NCBI RefSeq assembly: GCF_004209755.1
Contig: NZ_CP035913.1
Span: 1 to 64,000 of the forward strand
Length of the DNA stretch: 64,000 nt
Source: Pseudoduganella lutea
GTDB taxonomy: Bacteria; Pseudomonadota; Gammaproteobacteria; Burkholderiales; Burkholderiaceae_D
Reading direction: 5' to 3'
The position numbers and the translations under genes were made by a program. The number at the start of each line of letters is the position of its first letter. Positions within the stretch are counted from its first letter, which is position 1. The notes beneath the pieces were generated by a model. It was not told the DNA's origin. It worked only from the letters and a program-made list of their open reading frames with translations, and made no database searches. Shown here one piece after another: positions 9,588 through 23,149 of this stretch.

Positions 9588-9778
9588 CGGGATGCTCCGC
9601 GCGGTGCCTCGGCCAGCAGCGGATCCTGCGCGGAAGCACGCACTTCCACCATCAGCGCATGCAGGCCGCGCGCCTCGGTGCCCGCCGCCTGCGAATAGGC
9701 GTCCGTGCTGACGATGCCGACCATGGCCAGCGCATACAGCGCCAGGGCCACGATGATGAGAAGGTTGCGAAGTTCCAT
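9584..9778 (-). CDS. Small membrane-anchored protein (64 aa)
   Basis: A short gene coupled by ATGA overlap to the llpE-like gene. It starts MELRNLLIIVALALYALAMV, a single N-terminal hydrophobic helix, followed by a roughly 40-residue polar tail. A good ribosome site (AAGGAAAG) lies 5-7 bases before the ATG at 9778, which supports real translation. I do not recognise a family. It is the first gene of the minus-strand unit facing the LysR regulator, so it may belong to the regulated efflux locus. Confidence 0.6.
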   Translation of the reverse strand: MELRNLLIIVALALYALAMVGIVSTDAYSQAAGTEARGLHALMVEVRASAQDPLLAEAPRGASR

Positions 9779-9971
9779 GATTGCTTTCCTTGCTGAGGCT
9801 GCCATTGGCAGCGTTTCTATGATGCAGTGCAGTAATCATAGACTTGATCTACAATCTGATAAATACGGCAATGACGAATTGATTGTTCATAGATCCGAAC
9901 AATGACAGCTTCGTGACGGAACAGCACTCCGGATCTTGCCGTGCAATGTCGAGGCACTGGCGGAGGGTGGA

Positions 9972-10913
9972 ATGAACAAACTACAGGCGATGGAAGTTTT
10001 CGTGCAGGTCGTGGATGCAGGCGGCTTTTCGCGGGCAGCCGACTTGATGCAGCTGCCGAAGGCCACCGTTTCAACGCTGATCCAGCAGCTCGAAACGTCA
10101 CTTTCAGTTAAGTTGCTGCACCGGACCACGCGCCAGGTCAGCGTGACGGCCGATGGCGCCGCTTATTACGAGCGCTGCCTGCGCATCCTGTCCGACGTGA
10201 AGGACGCCGAGGAGTCGCTGTCGCGCACCCGCCTGTCGCCGAGCGGTCGGCTGCGGGTGGAATCGCCGACCGGCCTGGCCGGCGAGGTCCTCGTGCCCGC
10301 CCTGCCCGCGTTCTTCGAACGCTACCCGGACATCCAGCTGGAACTGGGCAGCTCGGACCGCCCCGTGGACCTGATCGAGGAAGGTGTCGATTGCGCCGTG
10401 CGCGGCGGCGCGTTGGGCGACTCCACGCTGATCGCGCGGCGCATCGGCATCGTCAACTTCGTCACCTGCGCGGCGCCATCGTACATCGCGAAATACGGCA
10501 CGCCGCAGCACCCGCGCGACCTGGAACGGCACCGCTGCGTGAACTATTTTTCCGCCAAGACCGGCAAGATCTACGACTGGGATTTCACGAAGGATGGCGA
10601 GCGCATCCAGGTACCGATGCCCGGCGTGATCGCGTTGAACGACTCGAACGCCTATGTGCAGGCGGGGCTGGCCGGCCTGGGCGTCATCCAGATGACCGAT
10701 TACCTCCTGCTGCAGCACGTGCGCGATGGCCGCATGGTGCAGGTGCTTCCCGAGTGGACCACCGACGCGCTGCCGATCCACATCGTCTACCCGCAGAACC
10801 GCCACCTGTCCGCGAAGGTGCGCGTGTTCGTCGAATGGGTCGCCGAACTGTTTGCCAACCACCCGGGCATGCGCCTGCGCACGCCCCCTCATTCCTTACC
10901 GGAGGCTGCTTGA
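9972..10913 (+). CDS. LysR-family transcriptional regulator (CrgA/AphB-type)
   Basis: A 313-residue regulator with an N-terminal winged helix-turn-helix (residues 1-60; GGFSRAADLMQLPKATVST) and a C-terminal substrate-binding domain (about 90-300). The ATG at 9972 has a strong site GGAGGGTGG directly upstream. It is divergent from the small membrane gene and the llpE-like gene, with about 190 bases between. That arrangement mirrors ceoR/bpeT beside Burkholderia RND operons, so control of the efflux operon is a reasonable inference. The stop overlaps the TTG start of the next gene. Confidence 0.9.
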   Translation: MNKLQAMEVFVQVVDAGGFSRAADLMQLPKATVSTLIQQLETSLSVKLLHRTTRQVSVTADGAAYYERCLRILSDVKDAEESLSRTRLSPSGRLRVESPTGLAGEVLVPALPAFFERYPDIQLELGSSDRPVDLIEEGVDCAVRGGALGDSTLIARRIGIVNFVTCAAPSYIAKYGTPQHPRDLERHRCVNYFSAKTGKIYDWDFTKDGERIQVPMPGVIALNDSNAYVQAGLAGLGVIQMTDYLLLQHVRDGRMVQVLPEWTTDALPIHIVYPQNRHLSAKVRVFVEWVAELFANHPGMRLRTPPHSLPEAA

Positions 10914-11865
10914 ATCCCACCCACCACATTGTTTTCCTCGACCGCGACAGCGTGATCGCCAACGTGCGACGCCCCGCCTTCGACCACACGTGGACCGAGT
11001 ACCCCGCGACGAGCGCCGGCGAAGCCGCCGCGCGGCTGGCGCAGGCCACCATTGCGATCACGAACAAGGTGCCCTTGCGCGCGGACACGCTGGCGCGGCT
11101 GCCGAACCTGAAGATGATCGCGGTCGCCGCCACCGGTACCGACATCGTCGACCTGCCGGCCGCCCGCGAACGCGGCATCGTGGTCTCGAACATCCGCGAC
11201 TACGCCTATGCGGCGGTGCCCGAACACACGTTCGCGCTGATCCTTGCACTACGCCGCAACCTGCTGGCCTACCGCGCCGACGTAGAGGCGGGCAAATGGC
11301 AGGCGGCGCCGCGCTTCTGCCTGTTCGACCACCCGATCCGCGACCTGCACGGCAGCCGCCTCGGGCTGTTCGGCTACGGGGCGCTGGGCCGCAAGGTGGC
11401 GCAGATCGGCAGGGCGTTCGGCATGGAGATCGCCGTGCACACGCGCACGCCGGTGCCGGACGCCGACGTGGTCAATGTCGGCTTCGACGAATTGCTGGCA
11501 ACGTCCGACGTGCTGTCGCTGCATGCGCCGCTGTCGGACGCGACACGTAACATCATCGGCGCGGCGGAACTGGCGCGCATGAAGCCGACGGCGCTGCTGG
11601 TCAATACGGCACGTGGCGGCCTTGTCGATGAAGCGGCGCTGGCCGATGCGCTGCGCCGTGGCGTGATCGCCGGCGCCGGCTTCGACGTGCTCACGCAGGA
11701 GCCGCCCCCGGCCGATCATCCGCTGCTCCACCTGCGGCTGCCGAATTTCATCCTCACCCCCACAACGCGTGGGCCAGCCATGAAGCGATGCAGGGACTCG
11801 CCGACCAGCTGATCGGCAATATCGAAGCCTTCGTGCATGGCGCACCGGTCAATCGGGTGGGATGA
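10910..11865 (+). pseudogene. D-2-hydroxyacid dehydrogenase, frameshifted
   Basis: NAD-dependent dehydrogenase of the D-isomer 2-hydroxyacid family (glycerate/hydroxypyruvate type). Seen: the Rossmann motif GYGALGRKVAQIG, the catalytic Arg in NTARGG and the Glu in LTQEPP. The frame breaks near 11757: a run of five C gives LTPTTRG, while adding one base restores LTPHNAWASHEAMQGLADQL and continues cleanly to TGA at 11863-11865. The break falls exactly before the catalytic His, so the unshifted product would be dead. Translation begins at TTG 10910 inside the LysR stop (TTGA), with GGAGG at 10901-10905. A homopolymer sequencing error is quite possible. The substrate is not determined. Confidence 0.82.
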
Positions 11866-11970
11866 TCACGCGCTGGCGGCTTGCGTATCGATAGTAAATC
11901 GCAGGAATATCCGGGCGAGCCAAGACCGATTGCGAAGTTGCATTTTATGCATTTATCCCATATTTTTCCT

Positions 11971-11976
11971 TATAAT
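11971..11976 (+). promoter_or_regulatory. Candidate -10 box (TATAAT) of the OmpA-like gene
   Basis: An exact TATAAT in an AT-rich stretch, 27 bases before the ATG at 12004. It would give a leader of about 20 bases. No good -35 element lies at the right distance, so this is tentative. Confidence 0.4.
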
Positions 11977-12003
11977 AGGGATCTTTCATTCGATATTCCG
12001 GCC

Positions 12004-12978
12004 ATGAGCTTGCGTACCAGCGCCTTACTCTCCCTTTCGATTGCCGCCGTATTATCTTTCCCACTCGCCCAGGCGCATGGCGCGCCGGCGTCGAAGGCCA
12101 CCACGGCGGTGGCTTCCACCTTCAATCCCGACAGCGTGCCGGTCAGCACCCGGCCGCTGCCGGCCTTTCCGTACCTCGACTGGCCGGAAAAGCTGCAGGA
12201 ACGCGAACGCCGCGGCAAGACTGAGGATTTCGACCGCGCGTGGTTCGTCGCCGGTAATGCACGGCATGCGGCGGAGGGCCGCGTGTCGCGCCGCTCGTAT
12301 TATCTGTCGCACGCCGGGCTATCCCAGCTGGCCGCCGTGCGCAATTACGAGCAGGCGCTGAAGGAACTGGGCGCCGTGCGCATCGATACGGTCAAGCCGT
12401 ACAGCAAGGATTTCCCGGCCGAGGATGCCCCGGAGCGGAACCGCTTCATCCAGAAGGAATTTGGCATCTATGGAAAAAGCGCCGATTATTCGACGTGGCT
12501 GCTGCGCACGCCGGAAAAGCGGATCTGGTTCGGCCTGACGGTCACCAGCCAGCAGGTCAGACTGACCACCCTCGAAGAAAAGCCGATGGAACGGTCGATC
12601 GCGCTGACCAAAGCCGATGAAATGAAGGCTGCGCTCGACAAGCAGGGTTTCATTGCGCTGTACATCAATTTCGACACCGACAAGGCGGCGCTGCGCGACG
12701 ATGGCAAGCCCGCCGTCGATGAAATCGCCCGCCTGCTGAAGAACAATCCCGGCCTGAAGATTGCCGTCGAAGGCCACACCGACAACAGCGGCGATGCAAA
12801 ACGCAACAAGGCGCTGTCCGAGCAGCGTGCCGCGACGATCGTGACTGCGCTGAAAGGCGCCGGCATCGAGGCCGCGCGATTGAAATCGGCCGGCTTCGGC
12901 GCCGACAAGCCGATCGCCGACAACCGTACCGAAGATGGCCGCGCGCGCAACCGCCGCGTGGAGCTCGTTAAACTCTGA
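12004..12978 (+). CDS. OmpA-family protein with C-terminal peptidoglycan-binding domain
   Basis: A 324-residue exported protein. The signal peptide (hydrophobic residues 4-19, cleavage near AQA/HG) supports the ATG at 12004; an earlier in-frame start at 11881 would add a non-signal stretch. The last roughly 110 residues are an OmpA/MotB domain: YINFDTDKAALRDDGKP, VEGHTDNSG and GFGADKPIADN with the RNRRVEL ending, which bind meso-diaminopimelate in peptidoglycan. The N-terminal 200 residues (a DUF4892-like arrangement) have no catalytic motif I recognise. It probably links envelope layers. The next gene starts 17 bases on and may be co-transcribed. Confidence 0.86.
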   Translation: MSLRTSALLSLSIAAVLSFPLAQAHGAPASKATTAVASTFNPDSVPVSTRPLPAFPYLDWPEKLQERERRGKTEDFDRAWFVAGNARHAAEGRVSRRSYYLSHAGLSQLAAVRNYEQALKELGAVRIDTVKPYSKDFPAEDAPERNRFIQKEFGIYGKSADYSTWLLRTPEKRIWFGLTVTSQQVRLTTLEEKPMERSIALTKADEMKAALDKQGFIALYINFDTDKAALRDDGKPAVDEIARLLKNNPGLKIAVEGHTDNSGDAKRNKALSEQRAATIVTALKGAGIEAARLKSAGFGADKPIADNRTEDGRARNRRVELVKL

Positions 12979-12994
12979 TCAGCAAGGACTCTAC

Positions 12995-13399
12995 ATGAAT
13001 CACCGCTACTGGATCGCCGCGCCGCTGCTGGCAGCCGCGTTTACCGCCTCGGCGGCGCCGCAGGTCACCGACCTGGACAAGCTGCAATTCAACACCGTGC
13101 AGCAGAAGAAGAACGTGACCGTCAACATCCTGAATGCGGCGATCGGCGATATCGGCAACACGGGCGGCCTGAATGGCCTGCAAGGCGCCACCACCGACTT
13201 CCAGGACAAGCGCCTGCCCCTCTACGTACTGTTCGCGCCGTCCGTCGACGAGGCGCAATACGAACACCTGGCCGAGAAGCAGGGCCGCATCGAAGGCAGC
13301 CTGCAATGCGCCCTGGTGCGCATCGGCAGCAGCCCGCAGTTCCCGCTCATCAAGATGGGCGTGCTGGCCCAGGATTGCACCGTCAAGAAACTGCAGTAG
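12995..13399 (+). CDS. Hypothetical periplasmic protein (134 aa)
   Basis: A short exported protein with a clear signal peptide (hydrophobic residues 7-20, cleavage after SAA). The ATG at 12995 follows AAGGA at a normal distance. The mature part is about 113 residues with two cysteines (in LQCALV and QDCTV), which could form a disulphide in the periplasm. I do not recognise the family. It follows the OmpA-like gene by 16 bases, suggesting one transcript and an envelope role. Confidence 0.7.
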   Translation: MNHRYWIAAPLLAAAFTASAAPQVTDLDKLQFNTVQQKKNVTVNILNAAIGDIGNTGGLNGLQGATTDFQDKRLPLYVLFAPSVDEAQYEHLAEKQGRIEGSLQCALVRIGSSPQFPLIKMGVLAQDCTVKKLQ

Positions 13400-13509
13400 C
13401 GGGTCAACCCGCCGGTGGGATGAAATGCCCGGCCGGCGGGTTCGCCGGCCGTGTGTTCCGTGCCGCTCCGCCCCTACAATGCTTCCGACCATTCACCATC
13501 GGGAGCCCC

Positions 13510-14364
13510 ATGGACACCACCCGCCGTACCTTGCTGGCCGCTGCCGCGGCCCTTCCCTTCCTTTCGCTGCAGGCGCGCGCCGCGGATGCCGGCTTTGCCG
13601 CCATCGAGCGTGACCTGAAAGGCCGCCTCGGCGTGGCCGCCATCGACACCGCCACCGGCAAGATCGTCGGCAACCGGCTCGACGAACGCTTCCCCATGTG
13701 CAGCACGTTCAAGGCCATCCTCGCCGCGCAGGCACTGCACCGCGCTGCGCGCGAACCGGGCTTCCTGGAACGGCGGCTGCGCTACGCCAGGGCCGACCTG
13801 GTCAGCCATTCGCCCGTCACGGGCAAGCATGTCGACACGGGCATGACGGTGGCCGAGCTGTGCGCCGCCACCGTGCAGTACAGCGACAACACGGCCGCCA
13901 ACACGCTGATGAAGGAACTGGGCGGGCCAGCGGGCCTGACGGCTTTTGCGCGCGGGCTCGGCGACGAGGCCTTCCGGCTGGACCGCTGGGAACTGGCGCT
14001 CAACAGCGCCATCCCCGGCGACGAGCGCGATACGACGACGCCGCTGGCGATGGCACGCACGCTGCAAAAGCTGGTGGTGGGCACGGCACTGCCGGCACCG
14101 CAGCGCCAGCAGCTGAAGGACTGGCTGCTGGGCAATACCACCGGCGGCAACCGGCTCCGTGCCGCGGTGCCGGCGGCCTGGCAGGTGGGCGACAAGACCG
14201 GCACGGGCACCTATGGCGTCACCAACGATATCGGCATCGTCTATCCGCCGGGCCGCGCGCCGCTGGTGGTGGTGGTCTTCACGCACCGGGATGACAAGGA
14301 AGCCGACGCGCGCGAAGACGTGGTGGCCGATGCCGCGCGGGCGGCGATCCGGGCGGTGGGCTAA
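13510..14364 (+). CDS. Class A beta-lactamase
   Basis: A 284-residue serine beta-lactamase. All class A motifs are present: STFK at 65-68 (S65 is Ambler Ser70, K68 is Lys73), SDN at 125-127, ELALN at 161-165 (Glu166 and Asn170 equivalents) and KTG at 229-231. A Cys precedes the active Ser, as in CTX-M and PenA types, but there is no Cys near the KTG to form the carbapenemase disulphide. The signal peptide begins TTRRTLLAAA, a twin-arginine-like motif, suggesting Tat export. It hydrolyses penicillins and perhaps cephalosporins. No ampR-like regulator is adjacent. It is probably chromosomal and intrinsic. Confidence 0.95.
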   Translation: MDTTRRTLLAAAAALPFLSLQARAADAGFAAIERDLKGRLGVAAIDTATGKIVGNRLDERFPMCSTFKAILAAQALHRAAREPGFLERRLRYARADLVSHSPVTGKHVDTGMTVAELCAATVQYSDNTAANTLMKELGGPAGLTAFARGLGDEAFRLDRWELALNSAIPGDERDTTTPLAMARTLQKLVVGTALPAPQRQQLKDWLLGNTTGGNRLRAAVPAAWQVGDKTGTGTYGVTNDIGIVYPPGRAPLVVVVFTHRDDKEADAREDVVADAARAAIRAVG

Positions 14365-14448
14365 ACCCGGCATTGAAGCGATGGCGCGCGGGCTGCGGTC
14401 GCGCGCCGCAAATGTGCAAACACCTGTGCGCAATCCGGACAGCCAAAG

Positions 14449-14480
14449 AAAAAGGGACCGGATTGCTCCGGTCCCTTTTT
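14449..14480. terminator. Bidirectional terminator between the class A beta-lactamase and tRNA-Arg copy 4
   Basis: A perfect 14-base stem (AAAAAGGGACCGGA at 14449-14462, partner 14467-14480) with a TTGC loop. It has a T-run on one strand and an A-run on the other, so it can end transcription from both convergent sides. Confidence 0.9.
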
Positions 14481-14487
14481 CATTTTC

Positions 14488-14564
14488 TGGTGCGGCTGGC
14501 AGGAATCGAACCCACGACCCCTTGGTTCGTAGCCAAGTACTCTATCCAGCTGAGCTACAGCCGC
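14488..14564 (-). tRNA. tRNA-Arg (ACG), last copy in transcription order
   Basis: A 77-base tRNA with encoded CCA. The acceptor stem GCGGCTG pairs with CAGCCGC; the anticodon stem CTTGG/CCAAG encloses the loop CTACGAA, giving anticodon ACG (A34 is normally modified to inosine). Identical to the three other copies. Confidence 0.97.
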
Positions 14565-14618
14565 AAAACTTTCATCACCCGGAAAGCTTCCGGGGTACTG
14601 CTGACGACGGTAAACAAA

Positions 14619-14636
14619 GACCGGATCGCTCCGGTC
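14619..14636 (-). terminator. Hairpin downstream of tRNA-Arg third copy
   Basis: A 7-base stem GACCGGA/TCCGGTC with loop TCGC, and T-rich sequence beyond it on the minus strand. It is nearly the same as the core of the terminator at 14449-14480, as if a tRNA-plus-hairpin unit had been duplicated. Weaker than that one. Confidence 0.55.
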
Positions 14637-14646
14637 CTCTTATTTC

Positions 14647-14723
14647 TGGTGCGGCTGGCAGGAATCGAACCCACGACCCCTTGGTTCGTAGCCAAGTACT
14701 CTATCCAGCTGAGCTACAGCCGC
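14647..14723 (-). tRNA. tRNA-Arg (ACG), third copy
   Basis: Identical in all 77 bases to the other three copies, with encoded CCA and anticodon ACG. It lies 82 bases upstream of the last copy in the direction of transcription. Confidence 0.97.
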
Positions 14724-14816
14724 AAAACTTTCCGAAGAACTCAACCATAAGCAAGGCGACCCTTGCCGACATTGACTTCCCTTGCTGCACGACGGGCTTC
14801 CACCCATCGGTAAAAC

Positions 14817-14893
14817 TGGTGCGGCTGGCAGGAATCGAACCCACGACCCCTTGGTTCGTAGCCAAGTACTCTATCCAGCTGAGCTACAGCCGC
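14817..14893 (-). tRNA. tRNA-Arg (ACG), second copy
   Basis: Identical to the other copies, CCA encoded, anticodon ACG. The 93-base spacer to the third copy shares no obvious hairpin with the other spacers. Confidence 0.97.
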
Positions 14894-15039
14894 AAAAAAC
14901 ATGTCACAGACACTGTATAACAACCGGCGCCACGTCAAGCGCACGTCTGCTGTGTACTGCTTGCTACGTATTTCTTACTACTTACTGCGCGCTGCTTGCC
15001 ACGCGCTACCGCCAACCTTCCGGCATGCGGCATGAAATC

Positions 15040-15116
15040 TGGTGCGGCTGGCAGGAATCGAACCCACGACCCCTTGGTTCGTAGCCAAGTACTCTATCCA
15101 GCTGAGCTACAGCCGC
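15040..15116 (-). tRNA. tRNA-Arg (ACG), first copy
   Basis: Identical to the other copies, CCA encoded, anticodon ACG. As the most upstream copy on the minus strand it should lie next to the cluster promoter in the 15117-15250 region. Confidence 0.97.
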
Positions 15117-15358
15117 AATCAACTGCGTTCGGCATTTTACAGTATTGATTACGGTTTGGAAAGCTTGATATTTCATCTCGTTTTCCGCTCCGGCGATACT
15201 GTCTTCCACCGCCCTTCGCGGTGTTCGTTGCGAAGGAGGCAGGATTATAGGGACAAGTGCCCTGCTTGTCCAGCGCCGAAGTGCATCCGCCGCCGCCGCC
15301 CGTTTGGTGTAGCATGCAAGCACCCTTCTATACACAACATAACATTGGAGACCCTGGC

Positions 15359-16171
15359 ATGAATGTGCCCGCCATGAACAGCCTGTCCGCGCTCGAAGTC
15401 GACTGGTCGCGCACCGACGTGGGCCACCCCGATGGCTGGCCGCCGGCATTGCGCGTGGCCGTGGATCTCATGCTGAACTCGCCCCTGCCGTCCCTGATCA
15501 TGTGGGGGCGGCAGCAGGTCATGCTGCTCAATGGCGCCTACACGGCACTGTCCGGCCTGCCCACGCAGCCGCCTGGCGGCCGCATCCCGGCGATGCAGCC
15601 TTCGGCGTGGAGCTGGAACGCGGCCGCGCTGGAGCGGGCCTGGCAGGGCGAATCGCTGGTGTTCCCTGGCCAGACCCTGCAGATGTGGCGCGCCGACGGT
15701 GTCAGCGAACAGCGCTTCGACCTTTACTACACGCCGCTGCGCGATGGCGACGGCGCGGTGCTGGGCATCGTGTGCACACTGGCGCCACCCAGCGCGATGG
15801 CCGCCCCGGTCGCCGCGCGTGCGCTGAAGATGCTGGTGGTCGAGGACAATCTCGACGCCCAGTATCTCGTCTGCGAAATGCTGCGGGCGATGGGTCACGA
15901 GGTCGACGCGGCCGCCGATGGCGAGCGCGCGCTGCAGCACCTGGAGAGCACCGCCTACGATGTGCTGTTCACCGACGTGAGCCTGCCCGGTATTTCCGGC
16001 GTCGAGGTGGCGCGCCGCGCCGTGGCCCGGTGGCCGCGGCTGCACGTGATCTTCGCGTCCGGCTACAGCGGCACGCTGACGCAGCAGCTCGACTTCCCCG
16101 CCGAAGCGATCCAGAAGCCATACGATATCGAACAACTGCAAGCCCTCCTGGACCGGATTCCGCGCACCTGA
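15359..16171 (+). CDS. PAS-like / response-regulator receiver protein
   Basis: A 270-residue two-domain protein. Residues 1-150 resemble the PAS-type sensor fold found at the front of many hybrid kinases (WSRTDVGHPDGWPPALR then MWGRQQVMLLN). Residues about 155-270 are a receiver: acidic pair in LVVEDNLDAQ, phosphorylatable Asp in VLFTDVSLPG, and the late Lys in IQKPYD. There is no kinase, DNA-binding or enzymatic output domain. The ATG at 15359 has GGAGA seven bases upstream; an upstream in-frame start gives a poor N-terminus. The hybrid kinase starts 112 bases downstream, a likely phospho-partner (inference). Confidence 0.82.
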   Translation: MNVPAMNSLSALEVDWSRTDVGHPDGWPPALRVAVDLMLNSPLPSLIMWGRQQVMLLNGAYTALSGLPTQPPGGRIPAMQPSAWSWNAAALERAWQGESLVFPGQTLQMWRADGVSEQRFDLYYTPLRDGDGAVLGIVCTLAPPSAMAAPVAARALKMLVVEDNLDAQYLVCEMLRAMGHEVDAAADGERALQHLESTAYDVLFTDVSLPGISGVEVARRAVARWPRLHVIFASGYSGTLTQQLDFPAEAIQKPYDIEQLQALLDRIPRT

Positions 16172-16283
16172 TGGATCGTGCCGTTCAGTCAACGGTGCGG
16201 GCGTGGCGCGCCGCGCAGCGCTACAATCCGCAGCGGCAGCCGCACCGGCAGCCGGCAAAACCAATCGTCCTGAACCGTCATCA

Positions 16284-19310
<3,027 letters not shown>

Positions 19311-19482
19311 TCCATATCTGTTTTTCGCATATACATTACTGAAGTGTGCGCATGCGACACGTTTGCGTAAGAAAATACTCGATGCGTATTAATTAATTTA
19401 TAATCGGAAAAATGTGTCCTACTGCATGACGCGGCAATGTCCTACAAGAAACTTGTCAGTGGTTTGCTACACTAAATATGCT

Positions 19483-19511
19483 GAAAATTCTTCATCAGGA
19501 TAAGAATTTTC
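19483..19511. repeat. Perfect 10-base inverted repeat in the leader of the receiver-GGDEF gene
   Basis: Arms GAAAATTCTT (19483-19492) and AAGAATTTTC (19502-19511) around a nine-base loop, in the AT-rich 290-base gap after the hybrid kinase. It may be a regulator site or an mRNA hairpin; it would be coding only if translation began at 19478. I see no other clear element in this gap. Confidence 0.6.
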
Positions 19512-19603
19512 CTTTACGTGCGCCGCAGCAAATTCTTCGGCGCTACACTGAGTATTCCGCTCCGGCCCTGAATCCGCTGGAGCACAGTATTGCGAGACCA
19601 ATT

Positions 19604-20602
19604 ATGCCCAGCCCGGATGAGATCCTGAATGCCAAGATTCTGGTCGTTGACGACTGTGCCGACAACGTCGATCTCATGCTCGAGATCCTGCGTGAAGCCG
19701 GTTATGCGAACGTCACGGCCACCATGCTGCCCGACCAGGTTTGCGCCCTGCACCGGCAGCATAACTACGATCTGATCCTGCTGGACCTGCAGATGCCCGG
19801 CTTGAACGGATTCCAGGTCATGAAGGGCCTGAAGGAAATCGAGCAGGAAGGCTATCTCCCCGTGCTGGCACTGACGGCGCAGCCGAGTTTCAAGATCGCC
19901 GCGCTCGAAGCCGGTGCACGCGATTTCATCAGCAAGCCGTTCGACCTGCTCGAAGTGCACAAGCGCATCCATAACATGCTGGAAGTGCGGCTGCTGTACA
20001 AGGAACTGGCACAGTACAGCAAGCGCCAGCAGGAGCTGGCACTGCACGACCCGCTGACGGGCCTGCCCAACCGGCGCCTGCTGGAAGACCGCATCGAAAC
20101 CGTGTTCCAGCACGCGCTGCGCAACCAGCGCAAGGCGGCCGTGATGTACCTGGACCTCGATGGCTTCAAGCCCATCAACGATACCCATGGCCACGCGTAT
20201 GGCGACGAGATCCTGAAGCTGGTGGCCCAACGGCTGGTCGGCTCGTCACGCAAGGAAGATACCGTCGCACGCGTGGGCGGCGACGAATTCGTGATTGTCC
20301 TGGGCGACGTGAGCGGCCTGAACGATGCGCGGGAGCCGGCCTCGAAGCTGATCGAAGTGGTGTCCGAACCCTATGTGGTCAATGGCGTCACGCTGCGGCT
20401 GTCCACGTCGATCGGTATCGCGCTGTTCCCCGATGATGCCGACTCCGTGGGCGACCTGATCCATGCAGCCGACAACGCCCTGTACGACGCCAAGCGTTCC
20501 GGCAAGAACCGCTTCTGCTCGGCGCCGGGCAGCACGGCCCTGGCCGCGGCCGCCGCGGCGGCGATGCCGCATCAGCTCAAGGGCGTGGCAACGACCGTCT
20601 GA
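19604..20602 (+). CDS. Response regulator with GGDEF domain (diguanylate cyclase)
   Basis: A 332-residue cytosolic protein: receiver domain (about 8-130, acidic LVVDDCADN, phospho-Asp in ILLDLQMPG, Lys in ISKPFD), then a GGDEF domain (about 155-315) with the intact active-site signature RVGGDEF. It should make cyclic di-GMP from two GTP in response to phosphorylation. No RxxD product-inhibition site stands out just upstream of GGDEF. The ATG at 19604 is preferred to one at 19478, which would add about 40 residues without domain character and lie over an inverted repeat. The kinase at 16284 is a plausible partner. Confidence 0.9.
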   Translation: MPSPDEILNAKILVVDDCADNVDLMLEILREAGYANVTATMLPDQVCALHRQHNYDLILLDLQMPGLNGFQVMKGLKEIEQEGYLPVLALTAQPSFKIAALEAGARDFISKPFDLLEVHKRIHNMLEVRLLYKELAQYSKRQQELALHDPLTGLPNRRLLEDRIETVFQHALRNQRKAAVMYLDLDGFKPINDTHGHAYGDEILKLVAQRLVGSSRKEDTVARVGGDEFVIVLGDVSGLNDAREPASKLIEVVSEPYVVNGVTLRLSTSIGIALFPDDADSVGDLIHAADNALYDAKRSGKNRFCSAPGSTALAAAAAAAMPHQLKGVATTV

Positions 20603-20627
20603 ACGCGAACCTGGCTGTCCAGAAAAC

Positions 20628-20665
20628 AATGCCGGCCACCTGTCTGAGAACAGGTGGCCGGCATT
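20628..20665. terminator. Long hairpin after the receiver-GGDEF gene
   Basis: A perfect 16-base stem AATGCCGGCCACCTGT (20628-20643) pairing with 20650-20665, loop CTGAGA, starting 25 bases after the stop. It has no U-run, so it is either a non-classical terminator or an mRNA-stabilising hairpin between convergent genes. A second stem, GTGCCCAC/GTGGGCAC, follows at 20669-20688. Confidence 0.6.
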
Positions 20666-20749
20666 GATGTGCCCACTGCGGTGGGCACTGCAGTGAGCAA
20701 TCCAATGAGCACTGCAGCTTGGATTGCGGCCCGCGTGGGGCCGCCGATA

Positions 20750-23015
<2,266 letters not shown>

Positions 23016-23088
23016 CCGGCAGCCGGCTGCCGATAGTCGATACTCGATAAACCCGCAGTCAGCACGGCCGCCCCGAAAGGCGGCCGGC

Positions 23089-23149
23089 TTACTTGCGCGG
23101 TCGGCTTACTTGCGCAGACGGCTGCTTACACCGACGGCTGCTTACACCG
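23089..23149. repeat. Short tandem duplications around the hemerythrin stop codon
   Basis: A 16-base unit ACGGCTGCTTACACCG occurs twice in tandem (23118-23133, 23134-23149) with a partial third copy (23150-23157). The second copy contains the stop codon of the hemerythrin gene. Just left, CGGCTTACTTGCGC occurs twice (23089-23118). These look like replication-slippage products. Confidence 0.8.

Noticed and set aside
14488..15116. tRNA cluster as an integration site for a genomic island.
   Set aside because: No integrase, no tRNA 3'-end duplicate outside the cluster, and flanking genes are ordinary.
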